Positions 43,260 through 51,456 of a stretch of 64,000 bases of DNA are shown here, piece by piece. The DNA is taken from NCBI GenBank assembly GCA_016700155.1, contig CP065001.1, forward strand, positions 1,860,001-1,924,000. Reading direction: 5' to 3'. The notes under the pieces were generated by a model. The model did not search any database. It saw only the letters and a program-made list of their open reading frames with translations, and was not told where the DNA came from. Origin of the DNA: Ignavibacteriales bacterium. Lineage in GTDB: Bacteria; Bacteroidota; Ignavibacteria; Ignavibacteriales; Ignavibacteriaceae. Numbering within the stretch: the stretch's first letter is position 1; each line of letters begins with the position of its first letter. The position numbers and the translations under genes are program-made.

Positions 43260-44269
43260 TGTTTAAAGTTGGAAATATAGAATTAAAGGATGCACTGCTT
43301 TTAGCCCCAATGGAAGATGTTACAGATGTTTCCTTCAGACTAATTTGTAAACGACTCGGTGCCGATGTTGTCTACACTGAATTTGTAAATTCAGAAGGTC
43401 TCGTTCGAGAATCTGAAAAGACACACAAGAAACTTGAAATAGTAGAAGAGGAAAGTCCAGTTGGAATTCAGATATACGGTTCATCGATTTCCTCAATGGT
43501 TGGAGCTGCAAAAATTGCTGAAGAAAAAAATCCGGATATAATTGATATCAACGCCGGATGCTGGGTTAAAAATGTTGTGGGATGTGGAGCGGGTGCTGGT
43601 TTACTAAAAGATCCGGAGTATCTCCAGCGTTTAGTCAAAGAAGTTGTGAACTCTGTTTCTAAACCGGTTACAGTTAAAACGAGAATTGGATGGGATGCGA
43701 ATACTATTCAGGTTATTGACATTGCCAAGCGATTGGAAGATGTTGGTGTAAAAGCATTAACAATTCATTGCAGAACAAGAGCACAAGGACATAATGGTGA
43801 TGCTGATTGGAGTTGGATTCCAAAAATCAAACAGGTTGTAAACATACCTGTCGCGCTAAATGGCGGAGTGCTGTCCGCCGAGGATGTAAAAAAAGCTTTT
43901 AATGAAACCGGCGCTGATGCAGTGATGATTGCTCGTGGTGCAATCGGTAATCCCTGGATTTTTGCCGAAGCTAAATCGACAATTCAACATGGAAAAAGTG
44001 ATCTTGTTATCGATCATAATAAAAAGATTGAAACTGCTATTGAACATTTAAAATTAGCCATAAATATAAAAGGCGAGCGAAGAGCAGTGCTGGAGCACAG
44101 AAAGTTTTATACCGGGTATCTTAAGAGTTTATACAATGCATCCAAAGTACGTATGCAATTGATGTCAGTTAATGAATTTAATCCGGTTGTTGATATTTTA
44201 AATTTATACAAAAATGAACTGGACCAACATTATTCAAATGAGCCGATTAAGCTTAGTCTGACTCAATGA
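43259..44269 (+). CDS. tRNA-dihydrouridine synthase family protein
   Basis: The 336-residue FMN enzyme has LAPMEDVTDVSFRLICKRLGADVVYTEFVNSEGL, the catalytic Cys region DINAGCWVKNVVGCGAGAGLL, VTVKTRIGWD, TIHCRTRAQGHNGDADW, NGGVLSAEDVKKAF and DAVMIARGAIGNPWIF. The residue after the catalytic Cys is Trp instead of the usual Pro (GCW for GCP), a variant subgroup. It reduces uridines in the tRNA D-loop. The TGATG junction with the MFS gene fixes the start at ATG 43259. Confidence 0.92.
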   Translation: MFKVGNIELKDALLLAPMEDVTDVSFRLICKRLGADVVYTEFVNSEGLVRESEKTHKKLEIVEEESPVGIQIYGSSISSMVGAAKIAEEKNPDIIDINAGCWVKNVVGCGAGAGLLKDPEYLQRLVKEVVNSVSKPVTVKTRIGWDANTIQVIDIAKRLEDVGVKALTIHCRTRAQGHNGDADWSWIPKIKQVVNIPVALNGGVLSAEDVKKAFNETGADAVMIARGAIGNPWIFAEAKSTIQHGKSDLVIDHNKKIETAIEHLKLAINIKGERRAVLEHRKFYTGYLKSLYNASKVRMQLMSVNEFNPVVDILNLYKNELDQHYSNEPIKLSLTQ

Positions 44270-44294
44270 TATTCAACCTATCCAAAATCCAGAA

Positions 44295-44879
44295 TTGAAA
44301 AAAACCTCCAGAATTATTTCAACAATTTTTGTCCCTCCGTCATTTACAATATTATGGTTTACATGGTATGGTTTGTTCAATGAAATGAATCCGGAAAAAC
44401 AATCCGCCACGATTGTGGTCGCAATTATTTTCGGGTTTATACTGCACATCCTTTCTTTTATTTACTTCAGAAAAAAAGGAATGATTGCCGACATCGATGC
44501 AAGTGTAAAAGAAGAAAGAACGCAGCCCTATCTTGTTTCTATCCTTTTTTATTTAGCGGGATTTTTAGTGCTGAGTTATTATGACGTGGATATTATTTCC
44601 CGTGCATTCTGGTTTTGTTATATTACAAATACAATTTTAATAACCATAATTAATAAACACTGGAAGATAAGTGCGCACGCAATGGGCTCTGCCGGACCTT
44701 TGGCTGCCCTATTTTTTGTAATAGGCTTTAATGCGCTATACTTTATTCCTGTAATTATTTTTATTGGATATTCAAGAATATTGCTCAAGTGTCACAACTT
44801 TCCGCAGGTTGCTGCAGGTGTGTTGACTGGTTTTATTTCAACATATATACAGATGTGGATTTTTATTTTACTATCCTGA
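44295..44879 (+). CDS. PAP2-like membrane protein with degenerate active site
   Basis: The 194-residue protein has about six helices and traces of the three PAP2 motifs: KEERTQPYL (KxxxxxxRP-like), KISAHAMG (PSGH-like) and GYSRILLKCHNFPQVAAG (SRxxxxxHxxxD with the final Asp replaced by Gln). The change of the last acid and of PSGH suggests altered or weak phosphatase activity. It might act on undecaprenyl or phosphatidyl phosphates. The start is TTG 44295, 25 bp after the dus gene. Confidence 0.75.
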   Translation: MKKTSRIISTIFVPPSFTILWFTWYGLFNEMNPEKQSATIVVAIIFGFILHILSFIYFRKKGMIADIDASVKEERTQPYLVSILFYLAGFLVLSYYDVDIISRAFWFCYITNTILITIINKHWKISAHAMGSAGPLAALFFVIGFNALYFIPVIIFIGYSRILLKCHNFPQVAAGVLTGFISTYIQMWIFILLS

Positions 44880-44889
44880 AAGGTCTTAA

Positions 44890-45651
44890 ATGATAAAGTT
44901 TGCACAGCAGGGCAGTGTCGGGATAGTTTCTCTTAATCGCCCGGAGAAACGCAACGCTCTGCATCCCACAATGGTTAAACAATTAATGACAAGATTGTCT
45001 GAGCTTGAGAACGAAGTTTCTGTAAAAGTTGTTGTGATCACCGGTGAAGGATCAAGTTTCTGTGCAGGGGCAGACCTTGAATATCTTGGTAATCTCAGAA
45101 AATATTCTTTGATAGAAAATGAAAATGACTCTTCGCTACTTGCTGATTTTTTTCAACAGATTTATTTTTTCCCAAAACCCACGATTGCTTGTGTAAATGG
45201 TCCTGCAATCGCTGGCGGATGCGGATTGGCAACAGTCTGCGATTTTATTTTTGCTCATCCAGTTAATTCAAAATTTGGTTTCAGTGAAGTTAAGATTGGA
45301 TTCATCCCGGCAATAGTTTCGATATTTCTCATTAAAAAAATTGGAGAGGGTAAAGCTACTGAAATGCTTTTAAGCGGAGATGTATATGATGGGACAAAAG
45401 CTTTTAATATCGGATTAGTCAGTTATCTATCTGAAGAAACTTTAAATGATTCAATAGAATTTGGTTTGAAATTATCCGCTAATTCATCACAAAGTATGTA
45501 TGAGACTAAAAAGATGATTAAGTCAATCTCGAATATGAATGTTAGGGAGGCTGTTGACTATTGTAAGAGATTAAATGTTATCAGCCGGAACACAAATGAA
45601 TTTAAAAAAGGAATCGAAAAATATTTTGAAAAAAATCAGAGGGAGAAATGA
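44890..45651 (+). CDS. Enoyl-CoA hydratase/isomerase family protein
   Basis: The 253-residue crotonase has GSVGIVSLNRPEKRNALHPTMV, VVVITGEGSSFCAGADLEYL (first oxyanion-hole Gly/Ala), PTIACVNGPAIAGGCGLATVCDFIFA and FGFSEVKIGFIPAIVSIF. The catalytic Glu pair is not fully clear: SEVKIGFIPA retains one acid, so hydratase or other crotonase activity is possible. AAAGG precedes ATG 44890. It overlaps apt by 4 bp. Confidence 0.9.
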   Translation: MIKFAQQGSVGIVSLNRPEKRNALHPTMVKQLMTRLSELENEVSVKVVVITGEGSSFCAGADLEYLGNLRKYSLIENENDSSLLADFFQQIYFFPKPTIACVNGPAIAGGCGLATVCDFIFAHPVNSKFGFSEVKIGFIPAIVSIFLIKKIGEGKATEMLLSGDVYDGTKAFNIGLVSYLSEETLNDSIEFGLKLSANSSQSMYETKKMIKSISNMNVREAVDYCKRLNVISRNTNEFKKGIEKYFEKNQREK

Positions 45652-46178
45652 AGGAAGAATTAAAAAAATATATCCGAAGTATAAAGGATTTCCCCAAACA
45701 GGGAATAATGTTCAGGGATATCACAACATTACTCAAAGATCCGGCTGCATTGAAACTTACTACCGGTTTACTGTTCGAGATGACAAAAAATCTTGGTATA
45801 ACTAAAGTAGCGGCTATTGAATCAAGGGGATTTATTTTTGGTGCACTGCTGGCAGAGAAATTAAATGCGGGTTTTGTACCGCTGAGAAAACCAGGAAAAC
45901 TTCCTTCCCAAAAAATTAGTGAATCATATCAATTGGAATATGGTAACGATTCTATTGAAATGCATGTTGACGCAATTAATGAAAATGATAAAGTTCTCAT
46001 TCATGATGATTTGTTAGCTACTGGTGGAACTGCCGCGGCAGCCTGCAGCTTAGTTGAAAAAGCTGGTGGTAAAATTATGCAGGTGTCGTTTGTTATTGAG
46101 CTTTCATTTCTGAACGGAAGGAAAAAACTGGGAAAGTATGATGTTGTCTCTTTGATCGATTATGCAGATGAGAATTAA
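45648..46178 (+). CDS. apt: Adenine phosphoribosyltransferase
   Basis: The 176-residue enzyme has YIRSIKDFPKQGIMFRDITTLLKDP, AAIESRGFIFGALLA, GFVPLRKPGKLP and the PRPP loop VLIHDDLLATGGTAAAACSLVEKAGG. It salvages adenine to AMP. It starts at ATG 45648 in an ATGA overlap with the crotonase gene. Its 3' end overlaps the convergent rsmI by 4 bp, so no terminator separates them. Confidence 0.97.
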   Translation: MKEELKKYIRSIKDFPKQGIMFRDITTLLKDPAALKLTTGLLFEMTKNLGITKVAAIESRGFIFGALLAEKLNAGFVPLRKPGKLPSQKISESYQLEYGNDSIEMHVDAINENDKVLIHDDLLATGGTAAAACSLVEKAGGKIMQVSFVIELSFLNGRKKLGKYDVVSLIDYADEN

Positions 46179-46867
46179 TTCTCTGATTTCCAATTTAAGG
46201 GTGATATAACAACTACAAATTCACCCTTAATCACTTTAGTATTCAGAGTGTTCAAAATTTCTTTGGGATTACCGCGCCAGGTTTCCTCAAACTTTTTTGT
46301 AAGTTCACGGCAAACAACTATAAATCTTTCCGGCATATACTCATTTAGTTCATTTAACAATTTTTCAATTCTATAGGTAGATTCATACAGCACGATAGTT
46401 CTATCTTCTTCTGCCAGTTTGGACAATAATTTTTGTCTGCCTTTTTTCTGTGGAAGGAAGCCTTCAAATATAAATGAATCTGTTGGCAAGCCGCTGATAC
46501 TCAATGCTGATATCAATGCTGAAGGTCCTGGAACGGATACTACTTTTACTCCAATTCTAATGAGTGCTGAAATAAGTCTTACTCCCGGATCTGAAATTCC
46601 TGGTGTTCCCGCGTCGGATACTAACGCTACAGATGTAACAGTGGTAATCCTTTCAATGAGTTTTGGAATTTTATGTTGTTCGTTAAATGCATTTAGTGAG
46701 ATAAGTTCTTTTGCAATCCCGAAATGGTTTAGCAGATTCCTTGTAACACGAGTGTCTTCACAGATAATAAAGTCAGACGATTTAAGAGTCTCAATAGCTC
46801 TCAATGTTATATCGCCAAGATTACCAATAGGTGTACTGACTATAAAAAGTGTTGATTCCAAATTCAT
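46175..46867 (-). CDS. rsmI: 16S rRNA (cytidine-1402-2'-O)-methyltransferase
   Basis: The 230-residue SAM enzyme has FIVSTPIGNLGDITLRAIETL, CEDTRVTRNLLNHFGI, LVSDAGTPGISDPGVRLI, VPGPSALISALSISGLPTDSFIFEGFLPQKKGRQK and CRELTKKFEETWRG, the standard RsmI/tetrapyrrole-methylase fold. The start codon follows directly after a hairpin and short T-run on the minus strand. Confidence 0.96.
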   Translation of the reverse strand: MNLESTLFIVSTPIGNLGDITLRAIETLKSSDFIICEDTRVTRNLLNHFGIAKELISLNAFNEQHKIPKLIERITTVTSVALVSDAGTPGISDPGVRLISALIRIGVKVVSVPGPSALISALSISGLPTDSFIFEGFLPQKKGRQKLLSKLAEEDRTIVLYESTYRIEKLLNELNEYMPERFIVVCRELTKKFEETWRGNPKEILNTLNTKVIKGEFVVVISPLNWKSEN

Positions 46868-46872
46868 TTAAA

Positions 46873-46904
46873 ATGATTACGGCTCCTTTATGGAGCCGAA
46901 TCAT
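46873..46904 (-). terminator. Hairpin between lat and rsmI (minus-strand terminator)
   Basis: Arms GGCTCC (46881-46886) and GGAGCC (46892-46897), extended by ATGATT / AATCAT on both sides with a small mismatch, form a long hairpin with a 5-nt loop. On the minus strand TTTT follows and rsmI begins 5 nt later. It most likely ends the lat transcript. Confidence 0.7.
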
Positions 46905-46921
46905 GCAAGTAGTTTAACAAA

Positions 46922-48292
46922 TTAATTTTTAGTTCGATAAAAAATTAAAACTTTTCTAACCAAATTCAAACCTTCGTCCAACTCATCAGTCGTAATATTT
47001 AATGGTGGTCTGAATCTGATAGATTTTTCTCCACATCCCAAAATAATCAGATTGTTCTTGATGCACTCATTCCTAAACTCATCTCTTACCTTTGAAGTTG
47101 GCAAATCAAAAGAACACATCAAACCAAGTCCTCGGACATTGGTGATTAATTCAGGGAATTCAGTCTGAAGTTTGAACAGTCCATTTAACAAATGCTCACC
47201 GCTTCTTGCTGCATTATCAATCAGGTTATCTTCCTCAATAATTCTGAGTATATGCTTTGAGCGAACCATATCTGTAAGATCTGAACCCCATGTGGAGTTT
47301 ATTCTGCTTGATTTACGGAAACAGTGTCCCTTTACATCGTTGATTCTATCGGATACCAGTATTCCGCAAACCTGAGCTTTCTTACCAAAGGCAACAATGT
47401 CAGGTTTAACATAGTATTCGTGAGCCCAGAATTTACCGGTCAGACCAAAGCCACATTGTACCTCATCAAAGATCAGGAGTATTTCATTTTCATCTGAAAT
47501 TTCTCTGAGTTTAACAAAGAACTCTTTTCTGAAAAAATTATCTCCGCCTTCACCCTGAATTGGTTCGATGATTATTGCGGCAACGTCATCGGGGTATTTG
47601 TCAATTGCTTTCTGGATTTCTTCAATCGCCTGATTTTCTATACTGATAATCTCCGGGAGATTTTCTTCAACGGGGAATTTAATCTTTGGATTAATAATCC
47701 TGGGCCAATCAAACTTAGGAAAGTATTTTATCTTGACCGGATCTGTATTGGTTAAAGAAAGGGTATAGCCGCTTCTTCCATGAAATGCCTGTCTGAAGTG
47801 AATGATCTTATGACCTTTTTCTTCAGTATGACCCTTAGCAAAATTTTTCTGTACTTTCCAATCGAATGCTACTTTTAGTGCATTCTCAACAGCAAGAGCA
47901 CCACCGGATATAAAAAACAAGTACTTCATATAATCTGGTTTTGCCACTCTTGCAAAAGTCTCTACAAATTCAGCCATCGCAACAGTATATATATCAGAGT
48001 TTGACGGTTTATTAATTGTGCTTTCAAGAAGTTCCTTTTTTACAGAATCTGAATGCAGCTTTGGATGATTTAAACCCAAAGGAGACGAAGCAAAAAAAGT
48101 AAAAAAATCAAAATATGTTTTACCGGTTTTTTCATCAACAAGATGAACTCCCTTACTGTTTTTCATATCGAGTACAAAATCAAAACCATCAGCAAGCATA
48201 TGCTTTCGAATTGTCTCATGTACGTTTTCTGGTTTTATGTGCGAAGGATTTTCCAAAACGTCTTCTCCGGATTTTGAGAACATGGTATTCAT
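46922..48292 (-). CDS. lat: L-lysine 6-aminotransferase
   Basis: This 456-residue class III PLP aminotransferase carries LAT-specific stretches: VHETIRKHMLADGFDFVLDMKNSKGVHLVDEKTGKTYFDFFTFFASSPLGLNHPKL, FISGGALAVENALKVAFDWK, HFRQAFHGRSGYTLSLTNTDP, IIEPIQGEGGDNFFRKEFF, IFDEVQCGFGLTGKFWAHE and the PLP-Lys in AFGKKAQVCGI. It moves the epsilon-amino group of lysine to 2-oxoglutarate, giving allysine / piperideine-6-carboxylate. GAGG precedes ATG 48292. It diverges from the Rrf2-ALDH pair that carries the next step. Confidence 0.94.
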   Translation of the reverse strand: MNTMFSKSGEDVLENPSHIKPENVHETIRKHMLADGFDFVLDMKNSKGVHLVDEKTGKTYFDFFTFFASSPLGLNHPKLHSDSVKKELLESTINKPSNSDIYTVAMAEFVETFARVAKPDYMKYLFFISGGALAVENALKVAFDWKVQKNFAKGHTEEKGHKIIHFRQAFHGRSGYTLSLTNTDPVKIKYFPKFDWPRIINPKIKFPVEENLPEIISIENQAIEEIQKAIDKYPDDVAAIIIEPIQGEGGDNFFRKEFFVKLREISDENEILLIFDEVQCGFGLTGKFWAHEYYVKPDIVAFGKKAQVCGILVSDRINDVKGHCFRKSSRINSTWGSDLTDMVRSKHILRIIEEDNLIDNAARSGEHLLNGLFKLQTEFPELITNVRGLGLMCSFDLPTSKVRDEFRNECIKNNLIILGCGEKSIRFRPPLNITTDELDEGLNLVRKVLIFYRTKN

Positions 48293-48479
48293 ATCTATAC
48301 CTCAAATATTTAATTAGAAAAAAAGATAAATAAGAAAAGAGAAGAGGATTGAACTTAAAAGACGTTTTCGAAGCGGGAGACAAAGTAGCTTCTTAGTGAA
48401 AAAGAATAGTTCTGGTGCGATATGTTGGTTTTATTTAAAATCATAAAATCTTACGTGCCAATTTACTTTATAATCGAAA

Positions 48480-48497
48480 TTAATTCAACTGAATTAA
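48480..48497. promoter_or_regulatory. Palindromic operator candidate between lat and the Rrf2 gene
   Basis: TTAATTCA-AC-TGAATTAA is an 18-bp site with perfect 8-bp arms, the only such dyad in this 276-bp divergent region. It lies 72 bp before the Rrf2 ATG and 188 bp before lat. Rrf2-family regulators bind sites of this size, so it is a good candidate for autoregulation and control of the lysine genes. A possible TTGATT-17-TACACT promoter lies at 48518-48546. Confidence 0.55.
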
Positions 48498-48568
48498 ACT
48501 CTTTTATTACTAAAAGGTTGATTCTTTAGTTTTAATATGTTACACTTACTATAACAATTAAAATATTT

Positions 48569-48979
48569 ATGTCTGCATCAACTAAACTTTCAACAGCGGT
48601 TAAAGCAATATGTTTCCTTGCTGAATCAGCTCCTGAACCAAAAACAAGTTTTGAAATCTCGGATTACACAGGAATAAATGCTTCAAAACTTCGAAAAATC
48701 CTTTCTATGCTGGTTAAAAGCGAAATTGTTGAAAGCACTTATGGTTTAAAGGGAGGTTTTATTCTCAAAAAATCTCCGGATAAAATTCACCTTCAGGAAA
48801 TTTATTGCGCCATTGAAGATAGAAAAGCATTTCATCTAAACGTTGCGGAAAACAATCCAAACCATTTTACGGATTTGCTTAACGGCTTTTTCCTAAATCT
48901 GTTCTCAGATATTCAAATTGATATTGAAAACAAAATGAAAACAATAAACATAAATCAGATTATCCAGTCACTCAAATAG
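48569..48979 (+). CDS. Rrf2-family transcriptional regulator
   Basis: The 136-residue protein has an N-terminal winged helix: STKLSTAVKAICFLAESAPEPKTSFEISDYTGINASKLRKILSMLVKSEIVESTYGLKGGFILKKSPDKIHLQEIYCAIEDRK. It lacks the three-cysteine Fe-S motif of IscR/NsrR, so it should sense a ligand other than an Fe-S cluster. It stands between lat and the ALDH gene, 16 bp before the latter, and is the likely regulator of the lysine module. Confidence 0.9.
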   Translation: MSASTKLSTAVKAICFLAESAPEPKTSFEISDYTGINASKLRKILSMLVKSEIVESTYGLKGGFILKKSPDKIHLQEIYCAIEDRKAFHLNVAENNPNHFTDLLNGFFLNLFSDIQIDIENKMKTININQIIQSLK

Positions 48980-48995
48980 TATTAGAAGGAGAAAT

Positions 48996-50528
48996 ATGGA
49001 GTTCTTAAAACAATTAGGTATTCAGGAGAAAAACTTTGGCTCCTGTACAGGTACAGAATGGGGAAAATCAACTGATCAGGGAGAATTAAAAATTTATTCC
49101 CCAGCTACTGGTGAGTTTATCGCATCTGTTTACCAGGCATCAGATAATGATTATGAAAATATTATAAAAAAGGCTCAGGAAGCATTTCTCGTCTGGAGAA
49201 AAATGCCCGCACCTAAAAGAGGTGAACTCGTCAGGCAAATTGGTTTGAAACTTCGGGAATATAAACCTTTACTCGGTCAATTAGTTTCCTTTGAAATGGG
49301 GAAATCACTTCAGGAAGGTTTAGGTGAAGTTCAAGAAATGATTGATATCTGTGATTTTGCAGTTGGTCAATCCAGACAATTATATGGCTTTACTATGCAC
49401 TCAGAAAGACCAAATCACAGAATGTATGATCAATATCACCCGTTAGGAATTGTGGTTACAATTTCCGCTTTTAACTTCCCGGTTGCAGTCTGGTCCTGGA
49501 ACGGAATGATAGCTGCTGTATGCGGCGACGTTAATGTTTGGAAGCCCTCATCTAAAGTTCCTCTTTCTGCAATTGCATGTCAGAATATTATCAAAGATGT
49601 ATTGATTGAAAATAAAATTCCTGAAGGTGTGTTTTCTTTGGTGATTGGTAAAGGTTCCACCATTGGTGAAACAATGCTGAATGATAAAAGAGTTCCACTT
49701 ATTTCGGTCACCGGGTCAACAAAAGTCGGGCGACATGCCGGTGAATTAATTGCCAGAAGATTTGGTAGAGCAATATTGGAACTTGGCGGAAATAATGGAA
49801 TAATCATTACACCCGATGCCGATTTAAAAATGGCTATGCCTGCGATAGTGTTCGGAGCAGTTGGTACATGCGGACAAAGATGTACTTCAACAAGGAGGTT
49901 GATTATTCATGAATCTATCTTTGATAAAGTAAAAGAAATTTTACTCAGTGCATATAAAGGCCTGAGAATAGGGAATCCACTCGATGAAAAAAATCATGTA
50001 GGTCCGCTTATCGATAAAAACGCGGTAAAAGATTTTACAAATGCCTTGGACAGAGTAAAGAAAGAAGGCGGCAAAATTTTGTACGGCGGGGATGTACTTT
50101 CAGGTAAAGGATATGAATCAGGCTGTTATGTTGTACCGGCATTGGTTGAAGCAGAAAATCATTACGAGATAGTTCAGGAAGAAACATTTGCTCCAATCCT
50201 TTATCTAATCAAATACAAGAATAATGTTGATCATGCAATTGAACTTCACAATGGTGTTGTTCAGGGATTGTCATCTTCAATTTTTACGACGAATATGAGA
50301 GAAGCCGAAAAATTTCTTTCTGCATGGGGATCGGATTGCGGAATTGCAAATGTAAATATCGGCACGTCAGGTGCGGAAATTGGCGGTGCATTCGGCGGCG
50401 AAAAGGAAACAGGCGGCGGAAGAGAATCAGGTTCTGACGTATGGAAAGTTTATATGAGAAGACAAACTAATACAATTAATTATGGTACTGATCTTCCGTT
50501 AGCTCAGGGGATTAAATTCGAGATCTAG
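48996..50528 (+). CDS. amaB: ALDH7-type aldehyde dehydrogenase (piperideine-6-carboxylate / aminoadipate semialdehyde)
   Basis: The 510-residue enzyme resembles antiquitin: KMPAPKRGELVRQIGLKLREYK, FEMGKSLQEGLGEVQEMID, YHPLGIVVTISAFNFPVAVWSWN, VWKPSSKVPLSA, VTGSTKVGRHAGELIARRFGRAILELGGNN (catalytic Glu), GQRCTSTRRLIIHE (catalytic Cys) and IGGAFGGEKETGGGRESGSDVWKVYMRRQTNTINY. It oxidises P6C / allysine to 2-aminoadipate with NAD(P). With divergent lat it completes lysine to aminoadipate. AAGGAG precedes ATG 48996, and a strong terminator follows. Confidence 0.9.
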   Translation: MEFLKQLGIQEKNFGSCTGTEWGKSTDQGELKIYSPATGEFIASVYQASDNDYENIIKKAQEAFLVWRKMPAPKRGELVRQIGLKLREYKPLLGQLVSFEMGKSLQEGLGEVQEMIDICDFAVGQSRQLYGFTMHSERPNHRMYDQYHPLGIVVTISAFNFPVAVWSWNGMIAAVCGDVNVWKPSSKVPLSAIACQNIIKDVLIENKIPEGVFSLVIGKGSTIGETMLNDKRVPLISVTGSTKVGRHAGELIARRFGRAILELGGNNGIIITPDADLKMAMPAIVFGAVGTCGQRCTSTRRLIIHESIFDKVKEILLSAYKGLRIGNPLDEKNHVGPLIDKNAVKDFTNALDRVKKEGGKILYGGDVLSGKGYESGCYVVPALVEAENHYEIVQEETFAPILYLIKYKNNVDHAIELHNGVVQGLSSSIFTTNMREAEKFLSAWGSDCGIANVNIGTSGAEIGGAFGGEKETGGGRESGSDVWKVYMRRQTNTINYGTDLPLAQGIKFEI

Positions 50529-50552
50529 ATATCTGAATTCACTTAGTAATGT

Positions 50553-50584
50553 AAAATGGATGAAGTAATTCATCCATTTTTTTT
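50553..50584 (+). terminator. Terminator of the Rrf2-ALDH operon
   Basis: Arms AAAATGGATGAA (50553-50564) and TTCATCCATTTT (50569-50580) pair over 12 bp with a GTAA loop and run into four more T. Confidence 0.9.
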
Positions 50585-50742
50585 ACCCGCTAGGGATGCT
50601 GTAATTATTCTTTTGTATGGCTTTGACTAAAATTTCCTCTTTAGTACTTGTACGCTCCTGTATTTTCTTTTGAATCTGTTCAATTTAGTCAGGCAGACCT
50701 CTGGTATGAATATTGTTTTTCCAGTTCAATAGAGAGGTAATT

Positions 50743-51453
50743 ATGGAACGATTAAGACTTGAAACATTTTTTAGTTCAGATCAGGATGCGGAATTAAATC
50801 AGTACAAAATACTTGGCGGGATAAAAATTATTCAACAGGAATTTAACAGTAAGAAATTATATCCTGCATTATCAGAATTAATAAAACTTAACAGTCAGCT
50901 TACCGAAATAATAAACGGCAGTTCAAATCTGAAAATCTCATTCCCCAAAAGAATCAAAGACTTTGACTTTAGGAATAAAAAAATAGTCTATGAAAAATCT
51001 GGAATGTATGAAAGCGTGGATTATTTATTTGACCTGATAGGATGGGCTTTACCTCTTATTCAGAATGTGATTGAAGAGGGTGTTGTGTTATACGAATTTG
51101 TTGAGAAAAATCTTGAACTCGGCGAAATAGGAATTGTCCCTATTTACAAAGAGGAAGGATATTTTGTTATCAGGGACAACATAAACAAATGTTTAAAAGT
51201 TTTTAAGTTCGAGTGTTCATTGTTTACTTCAGATAAAGTACCGTATCGCGCACTTAAAACCGAACACGTACGTGATTTCAGTTTTGGTGAAATACTTTTT
51301 GCTCCTGCCTCTCTTAAACTTGAATTAGTCAGGTATTATCCTGAGATGCCGAACCCGGCAATTTATTTATGTGACACTGAACTTGATTTTCCTTTTTCGG
51401 AAACTATTTTTCCGATTGCTAAAAGAAAACTGATGACCACTCTGGCTTCGTGA
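50743..51453 (+). CDS. Hypothetical protein of unknown family
   Basis: From ATG 50743 the product has 236 residues and no signal peptide or membrane segment; GAGAGG lies 6 nt upstream. It reads as a mixed alpha/beta cytoplasmic protein: MERLRLETFFSSDQDAELNQYKILGGIKIIQQEFNSKKLYPALSELIKL, then KIVYEKSGMYESVDYLFDLIGWALPLIQNVIEEGVVLYEF, and a C-terminal part with YYPEMPNPAIYLCDTELDFPFSETIFPIAKRKLM. I do not recognise it. It is a single-gene unit between a terminator and the convergent protease gene. Confidence 0.75.
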   Translation: MERLRLETFFSSDQDAELNQYKILGGIKIIQQEFNSKKLYPALSELIKLNSQLTEIINGSSNLKISFPKRIKDFDFRNKKIVYEKSGMYESVDYLFDLIGWALPLIQNVIEEGVVLYEFVEKNLELGEIGIVPIYKEEGYFVIRDNINKCLKVFKFECSLFTSDKVPYRALKTEHVRDFSFGEILFAPASLKLELVRYYPEMPNPAIYLCDTELDFPFSETIFPIAKRKLMTTLAS

Positions 51454-51456
51454 TTA

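Noticed and set aside
44890..46178. Beta-oxidation operon
   Set aside because: Only one crotonase is present; the neighbours apt and the PAP2-like gene are unrelated.
46419..46871. Plus-strand 150-residue frame opposite rsmI
   Set aside because: It is antisense to a well-conserved methyltransferase gene and its translation has no recognisable features.
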